DNA of 64,000 bases from contig JAYKKT010000064.1 in NCBI GenBank assembly GCA_036023115.1, forward strand, positions 9,446,001-9,510,000. The letters are read 5' to 3'. Position numbers and translations under genes: made by a program. Of this stretch, positions 25,511 to 38,149 are shown in pieces. Below the pieces are notes generated by a model. That model saw nothing but the letters and a program-made list of their open reading frames with translations. It was not told where the DNA came from and made no database searches. The stretch's first letter is position 1. Each line of letters begins with the position of its first letter. Source of the stretch: Brasenia schreberi. Lineage: Eukaryota; Streptophyta; Magnoliopsida; Nymphaeales; Cabombaceae.

Positions 25511-27930
25511 TTGGATTACATCTGTTGGAGAATCATGTGCATCAACTTCCACTCCCACCTCGCATATTCATAACTGCACTAAAGTCAATGGAGAAAGACA
25601 GAAAGCAAAAGAGAAGCAGTAATGGAAAAGAAGATACCTCAATCATGGTCGAATGCAGAAACTTGCAAGAAGCAGCATAAAAACAGACGAGAAGTGGGTG
25701 AAAATGGTAAAATATAAACTATAATACAAAAACACATAAATATGATAAAATTTTGTTAATAATATAAAGCATAAGGAGTAGGTTTTAAGTTTTGAAATCC
25801 TAAAAATACGACCAACAAAGTTCTAATCCAAATCAATGTTTGGTCCACCAAACCCGATTTAAGAATAAATAATGTCATACTAATTTATTAAGTTTGCATG
25901 TTTGCATCCAAAGTCACTTTCTCATAGAAGTTGGGGTGTATTGTTGTAAAAGATTTTCTTTAATGATAAAAATGTTGATTTTATGAATACATTTTATGAC
26001 ATTCATTGGAGATGGCTTGTGATCATGAAAAATCTAATTAAATGATACAAAATTCATATAAAAAGGTTTAAAATAATCCAAAACTATGTATTGTGGATCA
26101 ACTTGAAGAGTATATAAAATAAATCCTTTTAATTTAATTATACTTTCAAAAGCACAAATATTATTTGAAACAATAGCTGCTTACTTTTACTATTTTGCAA
26201 TTACGAATGACCTTTCGTCACTATGTTGCATTGCTGTTTTTATTTAATAGAATGGGGAGGAGGAAGCCACATGCACGCCAGTGACGAATCTACACTGAGT
26301 GGAGGTCCCGAAATTTCGAGAACCAACTTAAAGTCTATAACTCATGGTGAGATCCACGGGCTATAATACACAGTTGGTCCCAGTTAAAACCATTCAAGGG
26401 AATATTCGCCCCACCCCAAAAGGGTTTCTAGATCCACCATTGATGCACGCACGGCATGTTGAGCTCATGACCATCAACTTGTGAGTCAACCTCCATATTT
26501 CTAACTCCCAACACACTTTTAGTAAGAATCGTATGTACAATAATGTCACATTTAGTTATGGCCTACTTAATTGTTAATGGATTTTGAACTAAAGCATTCT
26601 TCATAGATCATAAACATTTTGAGCCCAGTATGATGGTAAAGGTTCTTCTTACGATTTGTGAAGTTTAATTGTGACCTTGCAAATATAATGTCTCTCTTCT
26701 CCCACTGCCATTGTATCGGGTACGGGTAACTTCTCGAATATATAATGGGTCTCACTGGGCATGTCCGTCGATTCTAGGTAAACGGGAACCGGTAGTTTGA
26801 AACCGTTGGTTCAGATCCACTCAGAAGAATGAACCATAACCGATTCGAACTATATCAAGATCGAGTTACAGTCACAATCACATGTTCCCCTCTCAACCAA
26901 AATTAAGAAAGGAGGTCAATTTTCTAGAAAAAGAACTTATAAGATGGAATTGGAAAAGGTGGTTTGAATTGCCAATTGCAATTCTGTTTCAATGGGAGAA
27001 GGAACTATAAGGTTGTGTTTGATTTGGTGGTGTCAGGACTTCAGTACTAAAACTGTATGTCTAAACCCAGATGAGCTTGTAATCATGATAATGAAGAGTC
27101 ATGGTTCAAGGTTAGCTTCATGAGTGATAGTGATGCTTGAGTTTTTTTCTTAAGCGGGATAACAATATGAGAGCACGCACGAAGCGCTTGGGTTTTCATG
27201 GGAAGTGCCGGAGATTCTTCATGTGCCTCCTCTTTTTCCCGGTGTCAAAGTTTTTTTACTCTAATTAGGCATGTAAAATTACAGTTTTATGATGGCAATG
27301 AATTCCATGTTTTCCATAAACAACAAAAGGAACTTAAAACTGTGACCACCAAAAATCAGGGTCCAATTCTCCTATAACATTGTATCATACACACCCTAAG
27401 TAAACAATGGGTCCTCGGTTCGGTTCCAGATCTAGGCTTGCATGGCTGGTTTCTAGCCCGGTTTGGTTTCATTTTTAACCATCACGCCAGTTTCAAATTA
27501 ACCATAACAATTTTAAAATGTAATATTTCTTAAAGTCAACAAACCCTATAAAGACTAACAAATGATTCACCAAAATATCTGGTAAAATATGTACAATGAC
27601 TTATAATACAATTAATTCAAAATTTTAACTTTATATTTTTAAAGATTTCTATTTAAACCTTTTTCTACATTTTACAAAAAAAAAGGTCCTAAAATTCATC
27701 AGATAATCTTTCTCTAACCAAGAAATCTTGCTATTGTTACTAAAGCACGATTCATATTACCTTGTTTCGATGATCCAAGCCAGATGGCATGCAAAATTCG
27801 TATTACCCTCCAATCAGGGTGCTATGGACCAATCTTTCAAGGGCATTGCCCTTAGAGATGCCTAAGGCCCTAAGCATCTTATGTGACCCATTTAAGAGCT
27901 AGCTTATTACCACCATTGAAATGTCATCTG
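25511..27930. other. Intergenic stretch with repeat fragments
   Basis: No gene recognised. 26440-26495 (minus) resembles the SINE-like repeats further on (gagctcatgaccatcaactt). 26760-26830 and 27415-27480 have the GGTTC-rich composition noted elsewhere. Confidence 0.45.
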
Positions 27931-27937
27931 ATAGCAT

Positions 27938-28075
27938 TCAGGGCACGAGCTCACCTGGCACTGCGCTTGACTCACAAGATGCAGGTCGTGAGTTTGATTC
28001 ATGGGGGCATGCACATCTGGCTTCACCCTCTCATTGTAACAAAGAAAAGGAGAAAACACAAAAGCCTAGTGGTGA
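27938..28075 (+). repeat. SINE-like repeat, copy A
   Basis: Begins gagctcacctggcactgcgc (box A-like). It has a box B-like caggtcgtgagtttgattc about 30 bases later, then a shared tail with gggggcatgcacatctggct. The order matches 62104-62205 and, inverted, 60362-60483 and 61733-61812. The tRNA-related internal promoter is inferred from the box spacing. Confidence 0.6.
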
Positions 28076-28310
28076 TCAAGAAACTCATTTTAGGTCATCT
28101 ACACATCATAAAATATAGTCAGTCAGTTAATGCAACGGTATATTATGAATTTTTGAAATCTAACGGTCTATTTTTTTCATATCACTTAATTTTCATTCAT
28201 GAGTCATTCGTATGTGTGTCGAGCACTGAGGGGAGATGATTTTTCATTAGGCAGGTGCCCAGCTAAAAGGAAGGAATACATCAAGTTCATTGAATAGAGG
28301 TGGATTTGTG

Positions 28311-28612
28311 TGTATATAATATCGATGTATGTGTACTTAGAGAGAGTGAGAGTTGCTAGATAACCTCTCATGCTAAATATTGCTTGATCATCACTATCAT
28401 TCATGCAATAAATAAGATGATGGTGATGATGATACTTATTCATCAACACATTTAATGCACTTATTTATATTAAATAATATTCAACCTAGAGTCAATGTTG
28501 GCGGGCGACTCGATCTACACCATTTATATGATCGCACAGAGTGTGTAGATCGTTTAGTAGAGTCTTGCATGTGTCTTGCAACTCTCAATTTCTCTCTCCA
28601 CATATACCTGCC
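28311..28612. repeat. MITE-like element with imperfect terminal inverted repeats
   Basis: The left end carries gagagagtgagagttgctag. The reverse complement of the right end reads gagagaaattgagagttgca. Inside is a hairpin with cgatctacac and gtgtagatcg. No coding capacity. The related fragment at 13261-13455 suggests a family. Confidence 0.45.
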
Positions 28613-29540
28613 ACCTACATGTTCACTCATGCGCATTAATTGTCTTTCAATAACATGATACATTTAAAAGTTTTAAGGGGTTTTTAATAAATGCATGCCT
28701 CCAAATAGCAATTGTCAGGCATTAAGAAAAAAAGTGCAACATCAATCGAGTAGATCCTACCCACCATTGTCACTACTCATTCATGCATGAATTGCTTTTC
28801 AGTGGTACGAGTACAATAATAAGATTATTTTTAATGGTTCAAATACTTTCACAAAATTCTAAATTATACTCATGTTTCGAAAAACAATAGTCAAACAAAT
28901 CCGGTTTATTATACAAGTGTATCTACGACAATGACTCAACCAAGAGGCACACTACTGCCGCTTAATTGTCAGTGCCGCTCCATAGAACACCACCATGTCA
29001 ATGCAACCAAGCAGATTGCCACGATGACCACTGGCCTGAGCCCATGGTGTTGAGGTTTTATGATGATAAAGTCAAGTACTCGACTATAATTGCACTAATT
29101 TACTATGCTTTTGCAGCCAAAAGGTTGGATGATGCGAGGCTTTTACTTGTTTTGATGTTTCATCAAGTCTTCCACCAAACCACAAGACCGTTTGCCAAAC
29201 GAAAACAAATCTTATTTCCTCGTGATTGTGATGGCGCTATGGCAACCCTTTACCTTAGGGCGTCAATTTTAGACCCCTAATTATGAGAAAGTACATCTTA
29301 GTCTCGATTATTTAACGTGCGAAATCATGATCTGGCCCCAAAAAAGGTACACCAGCCAAACAAGCATCTCGGAATTTTGCATGTTCGATGGACATGCATC
29401 CTCGGAGGTAGAACGAGAGGCTGAGCTCGAGAGAGAGCACGGGGTGGTCGACTACAGTCTTAAAGGATGATCCAAGACGAGAGAGAGAGATATGGCCACA
29501 GTAACTTTGAGCGGGGTTTAGAGTGCGCAGGAAACATCTC
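28613..29540. other. Intergenic stretch
   Basis: An open frame at 28966-29280 has no recognised motif or family and I do not call it a gene. Nothing else is supported here. Confidence 0.4.
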
Positions 29541-29545
29541 CTCCA

Positions 29546-29617
<72 letters not shown>
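29546..29617. repeat. Palindromic CT-TA-GA microsatellite
   Basis: About 25 bases of CT, 23 of TA and 25 of GA, so the two arms are complementary around a self-complementary centre. The tract is one near-perfect 72-bp inverted repeat. Confidence 0.95.
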
Positions 29618-30063
29618 TATGGGAAGAAATCTTAGTATCATTTACTCAAACTCATTGAATCTAAATTTCAATCATTCAATGTAAAAGGTGGATTGGTTGG
29701 TATTTGAATTAAAAAAATTTGCTAAAAGCATAAAAGGCAAGCTTTTCGCCTTTTTAATTTAGACCTCAACAATTCATTCCTCACATTAGGTAGTTAAAAT
29801 ATACACATATATACACACACAAAGAGATTGCATAATCTATGTACACAACAATGAATGTTTAAATCTACTTAAACATTTTTATCATTCGATCAACATGATC
29901 AATAGCGAAGATTTGAATCTAAAAACTTTATATAAAGTAAAACAATACTTTTCACTTTGACAATTAAATCTCCACCACTAATTATACCAATCAAACGATG
30001 AAGATGTTTAAGCGGATTTAACATAAATGCTATGATATTTACACATTTGCCATGTTCTCTGTA

Positions 30064-30210
30064 GATATATATACATATATACATACATATATACATATAT
30101 ATATACATATATACATATATATATATATACATATATACATATATATATACATATATACATATATATATACATATATACATATATATATACATATATACAT
30201 ATATATACAT

Positions 30211-30249
<39 letters not shown>

Positions 30250-30310
30250 GCTAAATTTAATGGTAGTAGTACTAGCTAACAACATTTTCTCTCTCTCTCT
30301 CTCTCTCTCT
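30064..30310. repeat. TATACATA minisatellite and CT repeat
   Basis: About 180 bases built from atatatacat and atatacat words end in pure TA (to about 30247). A CT tract follows at about 30288-30311. Confidence 0.92.
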
Positions 30311-30599
30311 CCATATAGAGTAATTGGTAACAGCTTGCTCTAGCTCCAAGCAAGTTAGCTTGGAAGACTTTGCCATTATCATTTTGCGTTCATGCGTATG
30401 CACAGCTCAACCTGAAAAACAAACTGATTTTGTTCCTTGTTGTTTTGTGTGGGTCAGGAACAACACGAAACGTGCCATATCCTTGGCGTGACTTCATGCT
30501 TGTGGTATTTTCGTGTTCCCCTTATAATTACTACTCAAATCATTATGGGGAAAGTCGCATAACAAAATTCGAAGGGTGAATTCGTGTAGGACAAACCTA

Positions 30600-30895
30600 C
30601 CACAACAAACGTAGCAATTTCAAACTCGACTCGAACTTTTGAACCCGGCCCAAGAAATCTTGGTTCGGGTCGGAGTTTTATTGCCCATCATAAGTTGGGT
30701 AGAGTTTCCACAAAACCCAAGTCGGATGGATATGATGTGCGATTGGGTCAACTTGGTTGAGATGCAATTAAATCGGGTCTGGGTCTTGGAAAATTCCCTG
30801 GGAAAGCAGGTCAGGTCAGATTGGACCCGCTTTTGACCTGAACCCATGATGACCCAACCCAAACTCTAATTCATCGACTCGATTTGACACCTCTA
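30600..30895. repeat. GGGTC/GACCC-rich dispersed repeat
   Basis: Words such as cccggcccaag, gggtcggag and gacccaaccc cluster here, ending gatttgacacctctaaat. That ending resembles plant DNA-transposon or MITE ends that I recall only loosely. The left end is not defined. Confidence 0.4.
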
Positions 30896-30921
30896 AATCT
30901 GCGGTCCTGCATGGGGAAGCA

Positions 30922-31067
30922 GCATCACTGTATAACACCAGGAACGACGAGACGAAAGAGAAAATCCCGTAAGCTTTTCATTTTTGGAATGGGAAGTCAA
31001 ATAAACTTTGCTGGAACGATCAAAAGTAGTGTTTTATAGATGCGGTCCTGGTGTTATACAGTGATGC
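30922..31067. repeat. Perfect 22-bp inverted repeat upstream of the NSA2-like gene
   Basis: Arms 30922-30943 and 31046-31067 are exact reverse complements (core actgtataacacc / ggtgttatacagt), with about 102 bases between them. It lies 234 bases before the first recognised coding exon, so it is in the promoter or leader region. Confidence 0.9.
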
Positions 31068-31300
31068 GATTGTCTACGGTCGAGTCATATGCGTATCTCA
31101 CGTGTTCCTATGAACAGAATCTATGCGGAGAGCATCCATAAAACCCTTGCACTTGCAACCACATGTGCCGTTTCTCTCTCCCTCCCTCTGGGTGTGAAAT
31201 CTAATTGCTTTCTGGAGTTGGTATCATCGCTTATACTTATCGAATTTTTGTGGGTGACTCTTTTTCTTGCTTGTGTAACTTTTGGCGGTGTGGTTTTCAG

Positions 31301-34300
31301 CCGCAGGGAGACTACATCGAGCTGCACAGGAAGCGGCATGGCTACCGCCTCGATCACTTCGAAAAGAAGCGCAAGAAGGAGGCCCGAGAGGTGCATAAGC
31401 GCTCCGCCTTCGCTCAGAAGGTATTTCACCGCCTTAAAACATCCTCTCCAATCTCTTCTTCATCGGTCCCTTGAAATCGTTCCTAGCAATTTTACCTTCA
31501 TGCTCATTATTGTTCATCTCATCAAAAAAAATTTGCATGAACTTTTTGTTTTAGGCTTGGTCGAGTCCTTCTTCATTTGCTCGAAAAGAAGAAGCTTTGA
31601 ATTTTTTGTTTGGATAACGAATTGGATATGTTGAAGAAAGTCTGAATCTGGGATATTTTGTTTGTTCTTTGTTGTTTGAGACGAGAGTATGTGCAACCAA
31701 ATTAGGGTAAAATTAGGTCAGAAAACCAGTTTAAAGTAATGCAAACATGGTAGAGGACTCCGAAATGTCGGATTCTTTTTTAAGACAAATGGTTTACATG
31801 CTTACGGAATCAGGACCCTTTTGAGTCGACTTGCTATTCGATGCTATGGAATAAGAAATTGCCATGTTTAAGTTTTCGCCGATCCCCTTGTGTTTTGATT
31901 CGACCAGAATTTGTTTCTTTATAAGGGGTAACTGAGGGTTTTGCAATGTGGAATTTGGTATTCTGCAATGTTTCCTGTGCGCCAAGAAAGGAGGAGTTTT
32001 TTGAAATCTGTTTTACTATGTCAGTTTTTGGTAATTTTTGACTGAGGCCTCCAAGGCACTGTTGCAAAGTTACAGTAACCCTGGGTTGAAGTAGTTACTC
32101 CAAACTCTATCGCAGATAAGTGGGGAGGCTGGGTTTGTGTGTGTGCTCGCGGACGTGCATTTGTGCATGAATGCTTTCTTCTTTGTAGATGGGATGAGCA
32201 TTATTCTCCTGTAGTTGGTGCCCCTATTATTTTGTCAAATTATTGAATATGGTTCAAAGAATTGGTCAGAAGAAATATTCTCAAAGGGACATTCCGCTGA
32301 AAGATGATTCCCATCTTCTAGGTTTACATGCTTCATTTTTTGTCTGCCTAATGAAACTAATTTAACATGGCTTGCTTTGTTTTCAGGACAGGGTAAGTAT
32401 CCAATCTGGAACATTTTGTTACTTCGTGAGCAGGCAAAGTACACAACACACAACAACAGTTTCTGTTGAACTTGACAGTCTTTTGGAATAACCTTAAACA
32501 GTACTTTAAAAAGTACTCATATGAGGAATTGGTTAATTTTAAGTTGATTGTTGCTAGTGTTGTTACTGCAGTCAATTGTAATGGTGGCTGATAATTGGTG
32601 ATCACAATCAGAGTTGCTTAAATTGTTCGAAACTTTAATCTCCTGTTATATGAATTGGTTTAACTCCCTTGAGAACCTTTTTTTCTGGTTGGCAGGCTCT
32701 TGGTATTAAGGGTAAAACGTTTGCCAAAAAGAGATATGCAGAGGAGTGCAATCGTTGCACTAAGTAACATTCACTCTAATCATCAAATTTCGAAAAAAGA
32801 AAAATCATATAAGCATTTAGACATATGAGGTGCCTTCATTCATGCGCACAAATATTAAAAGATACTGTAATCCACCCTCAGGCTTATTTCATAATCTGTT
32901 GATTCCTAAATGATTTGACCTCTTGGATGATGCAACTTTTCAGTTTAACTTACCTAGCATACTGGATATGTTACCATTGATTGCATTTCCTCCTCTTGTA
33001 CAGGCTTGCCATGCATGAAGAATCATCTACGAGGCATAAAACAGATGATAATGTCCAGGAAGGAGCTATTCCTGCATATTTGCTGGATCGTGAAACAACA
33101 GCACGTGCAAAGGGTGCAAAGGTAGCCTCCTTCAACGTGGTTCCATATTGATTATGCCTTTATGCATTCTAATACTGGGTGCATCAATATGAATAAATTG
33201 GCATTTGGGTGCATCTATGGTGTAGGTTCTCAGCAATACCATCAAGCAAAAGCGCAAAGAGAAAGCTGGTAATGGGAGGTTCCCCTGCCCAAGGTACAGT
33301 AAAATTTAAGGCTTTGTTTAAAGAAGTGTACAGTTGACATGTGATCAAATCTTTTTCCCAAGTCATGGCTGGAGCTTGATGTCTTAGTACAACAGTATAT
33401 TGAGTGGTCAATTGGCATTGGGTTTTGTTGGGCTTGATTGATTCATTCATAGATACAATTATAATAGATCATGTGAGTATGAACTATCTGGGGAATCTGC
33501 ATTGTGTATTTCTTATCTTCTATTTACACCCGTATCTTTTGTTCTCTAATTGATCAGGTTAGGCCTGTGGCCGAAGATGAGATGTTTCGGGTAGTTCGCT
33601 CTGGTAAAAGGAAAAGTAAGTTTCTTTTCCTACAAATTTACATGTTCTAGAATGTACAAACGCTACAATATCAGGTCCACTATCTAGATTGTTAAGCACC
33701 GTGTTTTTCCTAATCTTTGACACTGTCATGGACGATGATAAAGAATAGTCCATGAAGAAATAGCTTGCTGGATAATTGCGCATCTATCATACATAGTGGA
33801 CACGGGCATGGATTCGCATTTCGAGCCCTCTTGCATGAATGTTATGCAAGGATCCTACTGATAGAATCACCTTGGTTTGGCTGCCACACACTCTTGTAAA
33901 GGGCCCCCACAAACTATCTAGCATCAAGTCGGCAGCTTGCAACGACTTGCAGGGGTGCATGCTTTTTATTCTTCCTAAGTGAATCTTGTTCAAGTTTCCT
34001 AATTGACCGCAACCGTTTCCCGGTGCTGCTCACAATGATATCATGCTCACATCTTTCTTCTTCATGCTTACTATCCTTTCATGGTTTTAGCCTAAATAAG
34101 AAAACCATTCTTCTTTTTTCTCTTGCATAGTTTCTGATCCAGTATCACGTTATGTTCCAGTTCCCAATTTTCCTTTAAAGCCATTGGCTTTCAGACTGTT
34201 GGTATGTCATGTATCAAAGGTCCGATCTATGACAATTTTCTTAGGTGTTGGTAAGGGTTGAATTTCGTAATATGGGCCATCTGTGAAAATTGATATGTTT

Positions 34301-35346
34301 TATGTCGGTCATTGTTGAGCTTTTTAGGATGTTGAATGTTTGGTCTGTTCACTGGATAAAATTTTCCATTTAAGAAGTTAAAAAGAAATCCATAACTATA
34401 GCATGATTTTCTATCTTTTCTCTGGAAAGATATGAGTATTCAGGAATTTATATATTTCAGTCGTTTTACAAGCACATTGTTTTCTATCATTATTAGAAGA
34501 GAGACTGATGGTTTATATTTTCATTTGCAGCAAAGCAATGGAAGCGAATGGTCACCAAAGTCACATTTGTAGGACCAGGTTTTACGAGGAAACCACCGAA
34601 GTATGAGCGGTTCATTCGTCCTATGGGACTAAGATTTACCAAAGCCCATGTCACACATCCGGAGTTGAAATGCACCTTCAACCTTGAAATTATTGGAGTT
34701 AAGAAAAACCCTAATGGTCCAGTGTATACATCCCTTGGCGTCATCACCAGGGGAACCATCATTGAGGTAATGAAAGCAAAATTTGCACCGTTTTTCTGAG
34801 CATATTCTTGGTTATGTCTTCTTCCATATATGCAATTGACATTCTTAAAAATTCTAGGTTAATGTGAGTGAGCTTGGTCTGGTTACTCCTGCTGGGAAGG
34901 TTGTTTGGGGTGAGTTTTTCTCTCTGGCTGTGAACTTAATGCTCTCCGCATGTTTCCTTTTCAGTTTCTTTAAATGATAAATTGCTTTTACAGGGGTTGG
35001 TAATGGGAACAACCCCAGGAAAACTCCCGATAGGGATTCTCACTGTCTCAACCTTATGCCTAACCTGGGCGTTGGCTTGCTATTGTATTAGGGCCATGGC
35101 AACTCTTGGTAGCTGAAGCTTAGATCCAAGTGTTCATGTTTCATGGCCGATAACTTGAAGATTATCCACTCCGTAAACAAACAAATGCCTGAATCCATTA
35201 ACAAAAACTCTGTCGTTCAACACTTACCACATCATTCAAGAGTCGTTTGCTCCAACTCGATATTTTTCTTGTTTGCAGGTAAATATGTGCAAGTTACTAA
35301 TAGTCTAGAGAATGATGGTTGCATAAATGCAGTCTTATTAGTCTAA
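31301..35346 (+). CDS. NSA2: NSA2-like 60S ribosome biogenesis protein; start not found, one-base deletion
   Basis: NSA2 (TINP1) acts in nucleolar pre-60S maturation. Eight exons fit GT...AG rules: 31301-31420, 32696-32763, 33004-33121, 33226-33293, 33558-33615, 34531-34766, 34858-34909, 35279-35346. They give ~262 residues, the family length. Clear segments: [72 protein letters not shown] and the end [12 protein letters not shown]. Oddities: exon 1 begins at the residue after the usual Met and no ATG abutting a GT donor was found at 30880-31300; exon 4 lacks one A near 33271 (GGTAATGGG where GGTAAATGGG gives GKWEV), shifting the frame; exon 2 ends ECNRCTK, unlike the usual basic segment; three extra residues (GAK) end exon 3. 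Either a decaying gene or a base-calling error. An AAACCC word at 31140 resembles the telo-box of ribosomal-protein promoters. Confidence 0.85.
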
Positions 35347-35890
35347 GAGCAATTTGTTTGGTCCCTGAAAAGGGGACTCATGCAGTTTTGCAGATGCAGG
35401 TCAAGCTGGGACGAGTGACAATTTAGATGCTTGTGGATGGCTTCTTGTGCCTTAGATTGAAGCATCATGTCAGCTTGTTTTGGATACTCAATGCAATGTA
35501 ATCAAAATTTAGCTTCTTTGTCTGCCAGTTTTCTACTTTCCAGTGGCTTTTCCAAGCTCGAAAAGTCTTTTAACTGATTATTTTAAGAGCTAGGCTGCCA
35601 CTCCACACATTGCTTGAGCCACTATAAAGAAGTTTAAAATAGCAAAACATATTCAAGAATTAAGTTTTTTTTTTTATGTTAAACTGTATAAAAAGGCTAA
35701 CTTAAACTGTCATGTATGGGACGAATTTCGGCCTACTGCAGTGCGTAGGTTCCTCGTCTAACTTTTGTCAACAGGATTGACCGGATGACGAACACAAAAG
35801 CTAGACGAAGTTCGTTCCGACCCAAAAGCTCTTACATGAAAATCAAAACCCGTCAGATCCAATTAAAGCCCGTTGTAGAAATTTGAGTCC
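35347..35890 (+). other. 3' UTR side of the NSA2-like gene, then intergenic
   Basis: Follows the TAA at 35344-35346. A poly(A) signal cannot be fixed. AT-rich sequence with no other gene. Confidence 0.4.
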
Positions 35891-35892
35891 TC

Positions 35893-36222
35893 TCGACAAC
35901 GCATAAAAGATGGTATTTATAATGAAATTATTAGAGATAAATTGGGAGTGACACTAATACATATAAAGTTGAAAAAAATTGAACAAAAATGATTTAACAA
36001 AATCAATAAAAAACAATTTAACCAAGAAAGCTTTGATAAGAGGGTGTGACAAATTCGATGATGAATATGTTGAAGAAAAACTCAAAATTATTAGAAAAAA
36101 AGTAAGAAATGATCTAGCGTCTATTGAGTTAATTGTTAGTATAGTGCAGGATCGAGCATCATAGAACATGTAAACACCTCTGTCCATCCGCAAACATCAT
36201 AGAAAGGCTTAGTTGTTGTATA
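35893..36222 (+). mobile_element. RTE LINE, copy 5, 3' end
   Basis: Degenerate match to the RTE terminus: aatgaaattattagagataa, then aagaaatgatctagcgt, then the closing aaaggcttagttgttgta. Heavily mutated. Confidence 0.75.
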
Positions 36223-37197
36223 TGAACCTCTTTGGGCCTTGGGCCAACTCCTTGTTAGAGACAATAACATGTGATTGTCACTAATTAGAAATGCCTTTAA
36301 GATATACACCCTTAAAAAAATATACAGCTGTTGCAACTATATTTTAAAATTTCTGAGGTGAGAAATGACTTGTAAATTTCTCTGGTACTTCTGAATTTTG
36401 TTGAAGAGACCACCTTTTCCTCATAGAGGCTCAAAGATTCTTTCACCTATGCTTCGTTGGTCGAAGCTGATCAAACCTCCAAGGAATGAACCTGGCCAGA
36501 TTGGGGGATAGCCCTTCTGTTAGGGTTTCTCGCTTGAATCTCCCTTGGGCTCTTGATGCTTGTGTTTTTTAGGTAAGAACATGATTGCCGGATACGGTAC
36601 ATTATACTTAGTACATGAAAGTCCAATTTGATCTGTTGGGTGTGACAAGTTGGTTTTGGAGCTTGTAAATGCGAGTGTATGGAGATACAGTGACTTCATC
36701 ATATGTCAGTCCCTTGCATTCTGACAAAATAATGGTTATTTGGTACATACTTTCTCCTTAGGTGAATAAATCCTCCATCCCTTCAAAAACCCCAGCTATG
36801 AGCTGTGGACTGATGCCTTTTGTGAGATGAACCACAACCAAACCAAAGTTGGCCTGTTTGGCTCGTTTTACAGATCCACTTCTTCATGCCACTCATCAAC
36901 AAACTATGCAATTCCATAGATTGGGCATCCAACTACACAAAACAACATGATAAATGCCTTGTGATCCTCTGTCTCCTCATCTTCAAGACAAGGAAGATGA
37001 AAAGAGAAAGATCAAATACATAGATCAACAGCTGACGCCAGTAAACATTTACCGCATCTCTAGATTTAGAATCAAATGACAGCCACACACTACTAAGACT
37101 TCTATTTTCTTATGCAAGCAACACATATAACTGGTTAAGTCTTGTACATGTGGATGGATAAAGCTAAGATGCATCACATGTATTAGAAATGACGCAC
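36223..37197. other. Intergenic stretch and 3' UTR of the LRAT-domain gene
   Basis: No gene recognised. The right part (about 37050-37197) should be the 3' UTR of the minus-strand LRAT-domain gene. Confidence 0.4.
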
Positions 37198-37853
37198 CTA
37201 GCTTGCAATACCAGGCACTCCTGAAAGGATAGTATTTCCACCAAGTCTTGCAGTCAGATCCTCCACCGACACTTTTATCACATCCTTCCTCATGCCAATA
37301 TCGGCTGCATATCGGCTCGCACAGTAAACTCCGATAGCTGTTGCTGCCATTCCATACACATTCCTTGTCACAAGCCTCAATGGCGATGAAAAGGTAGCAG
37401 CTAGAAATGAGATGGCTTGCCCACTCTGTCCAACGGTCCTTTCATCTGCCGATATCAGACCGGTTCTGCAGTATATGGCAAAATCTTCACAGTTATTCTT
37501 GAAGATGTTGTAGCATCCAAACCCATTGTTTAGCAAGTGCATGGCTCGATGAATCACAATATCTGCTGGGTCTGAATCAGCACAAGTGCACGTCCCTCCA
37601 CGAGCTTTGGCAAGAAAGAAGGCGGGGGTGACTGAATACTCAAACCGGTATAGAAATCCACCGGCTAGGAAGCAATCGAGACATGAAGACATTACTCCAC
37701 GACCGTCTTGTTGATATGTGCAACTGGGACACGGTTCGTGTCTTGGATTCAAGTTAAAGCTAACAAGTAGAACATCAAGCACCGTCCCAGTGCCCACCTC
37801 TTGACCCTGACCTCTAGTGAAATGGATGACCTTATCATCACCAACATAAATAC
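37198..37853 (-). CDS. LRAT-domain (NlpC/P60-like) protein, exon 2
   Basis: The acceptor CAG at 37856-37854 precedes GTATTTATG. The exon ends at a TAG (37200-37198). It encodes IYVGDDKVIHFTRGQGQEVG, SSCLDCFLAGGFLYRFEYS, ARGGTCT and KNNCEDFAIYCRTGL, followed by a C-terminal part with NVYGMAATAIGVYCASRYAA and the end GIAS. LRAT-family proteins are papain-like thiol acyltransferases or hydrolases. VIHF supplies the second His and NNCEDFA the Cys nucleophile. The first His is in exon 1. The plant members' substrate is not established to my knowledge. Exon 1 (94 nt) plus this exon (656 nt) gives 750 nt, 249 residues. The exon itself shows no frameshift or stop. Confidence 0.9.
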
Positions 37854-38149
37854 CTGATATGCAAATGATTACTCGAACATCAGAACAAATTAAGGGACTG
37901 TTCATTGACTGAGCAACACAAATGCCATGCAAACAAGCAAAATCTCCATACCAATTCCAAGCAACGGAAAGCAACAACAGGATCATCAATCATTACAATA
38001 ATGCTACTTGAATCCCGTGACATTTAGTTTCTGTGACCATAGACTGACACTAAGATGCACACATACAGTACCTTGATAACACAGTAGTTATGAATTGTGA
38101 ATGCAAACGATTACTGAACAATAGACAGCCTTGGTAAATCCTTAGATCA

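Noticed and set aside
28966..29280. 104-codon plus-strand open frame
   Set aside because: No recognisable motif, no splice context, flanked by repeats. Insufficient to call a gene.
29899..30285. Long Tyr/Ile open frames on both strands
   Set aside because: Translation of a TATACATA minisatellite.
31205..31300. Taking the ATG at 31205 as the NSA2 start
   Set aside because: The stretch before 31301 is pyrimidine-rich and ends in TTTTCAG, a typical intron end. Known family members start one residue before the exon.
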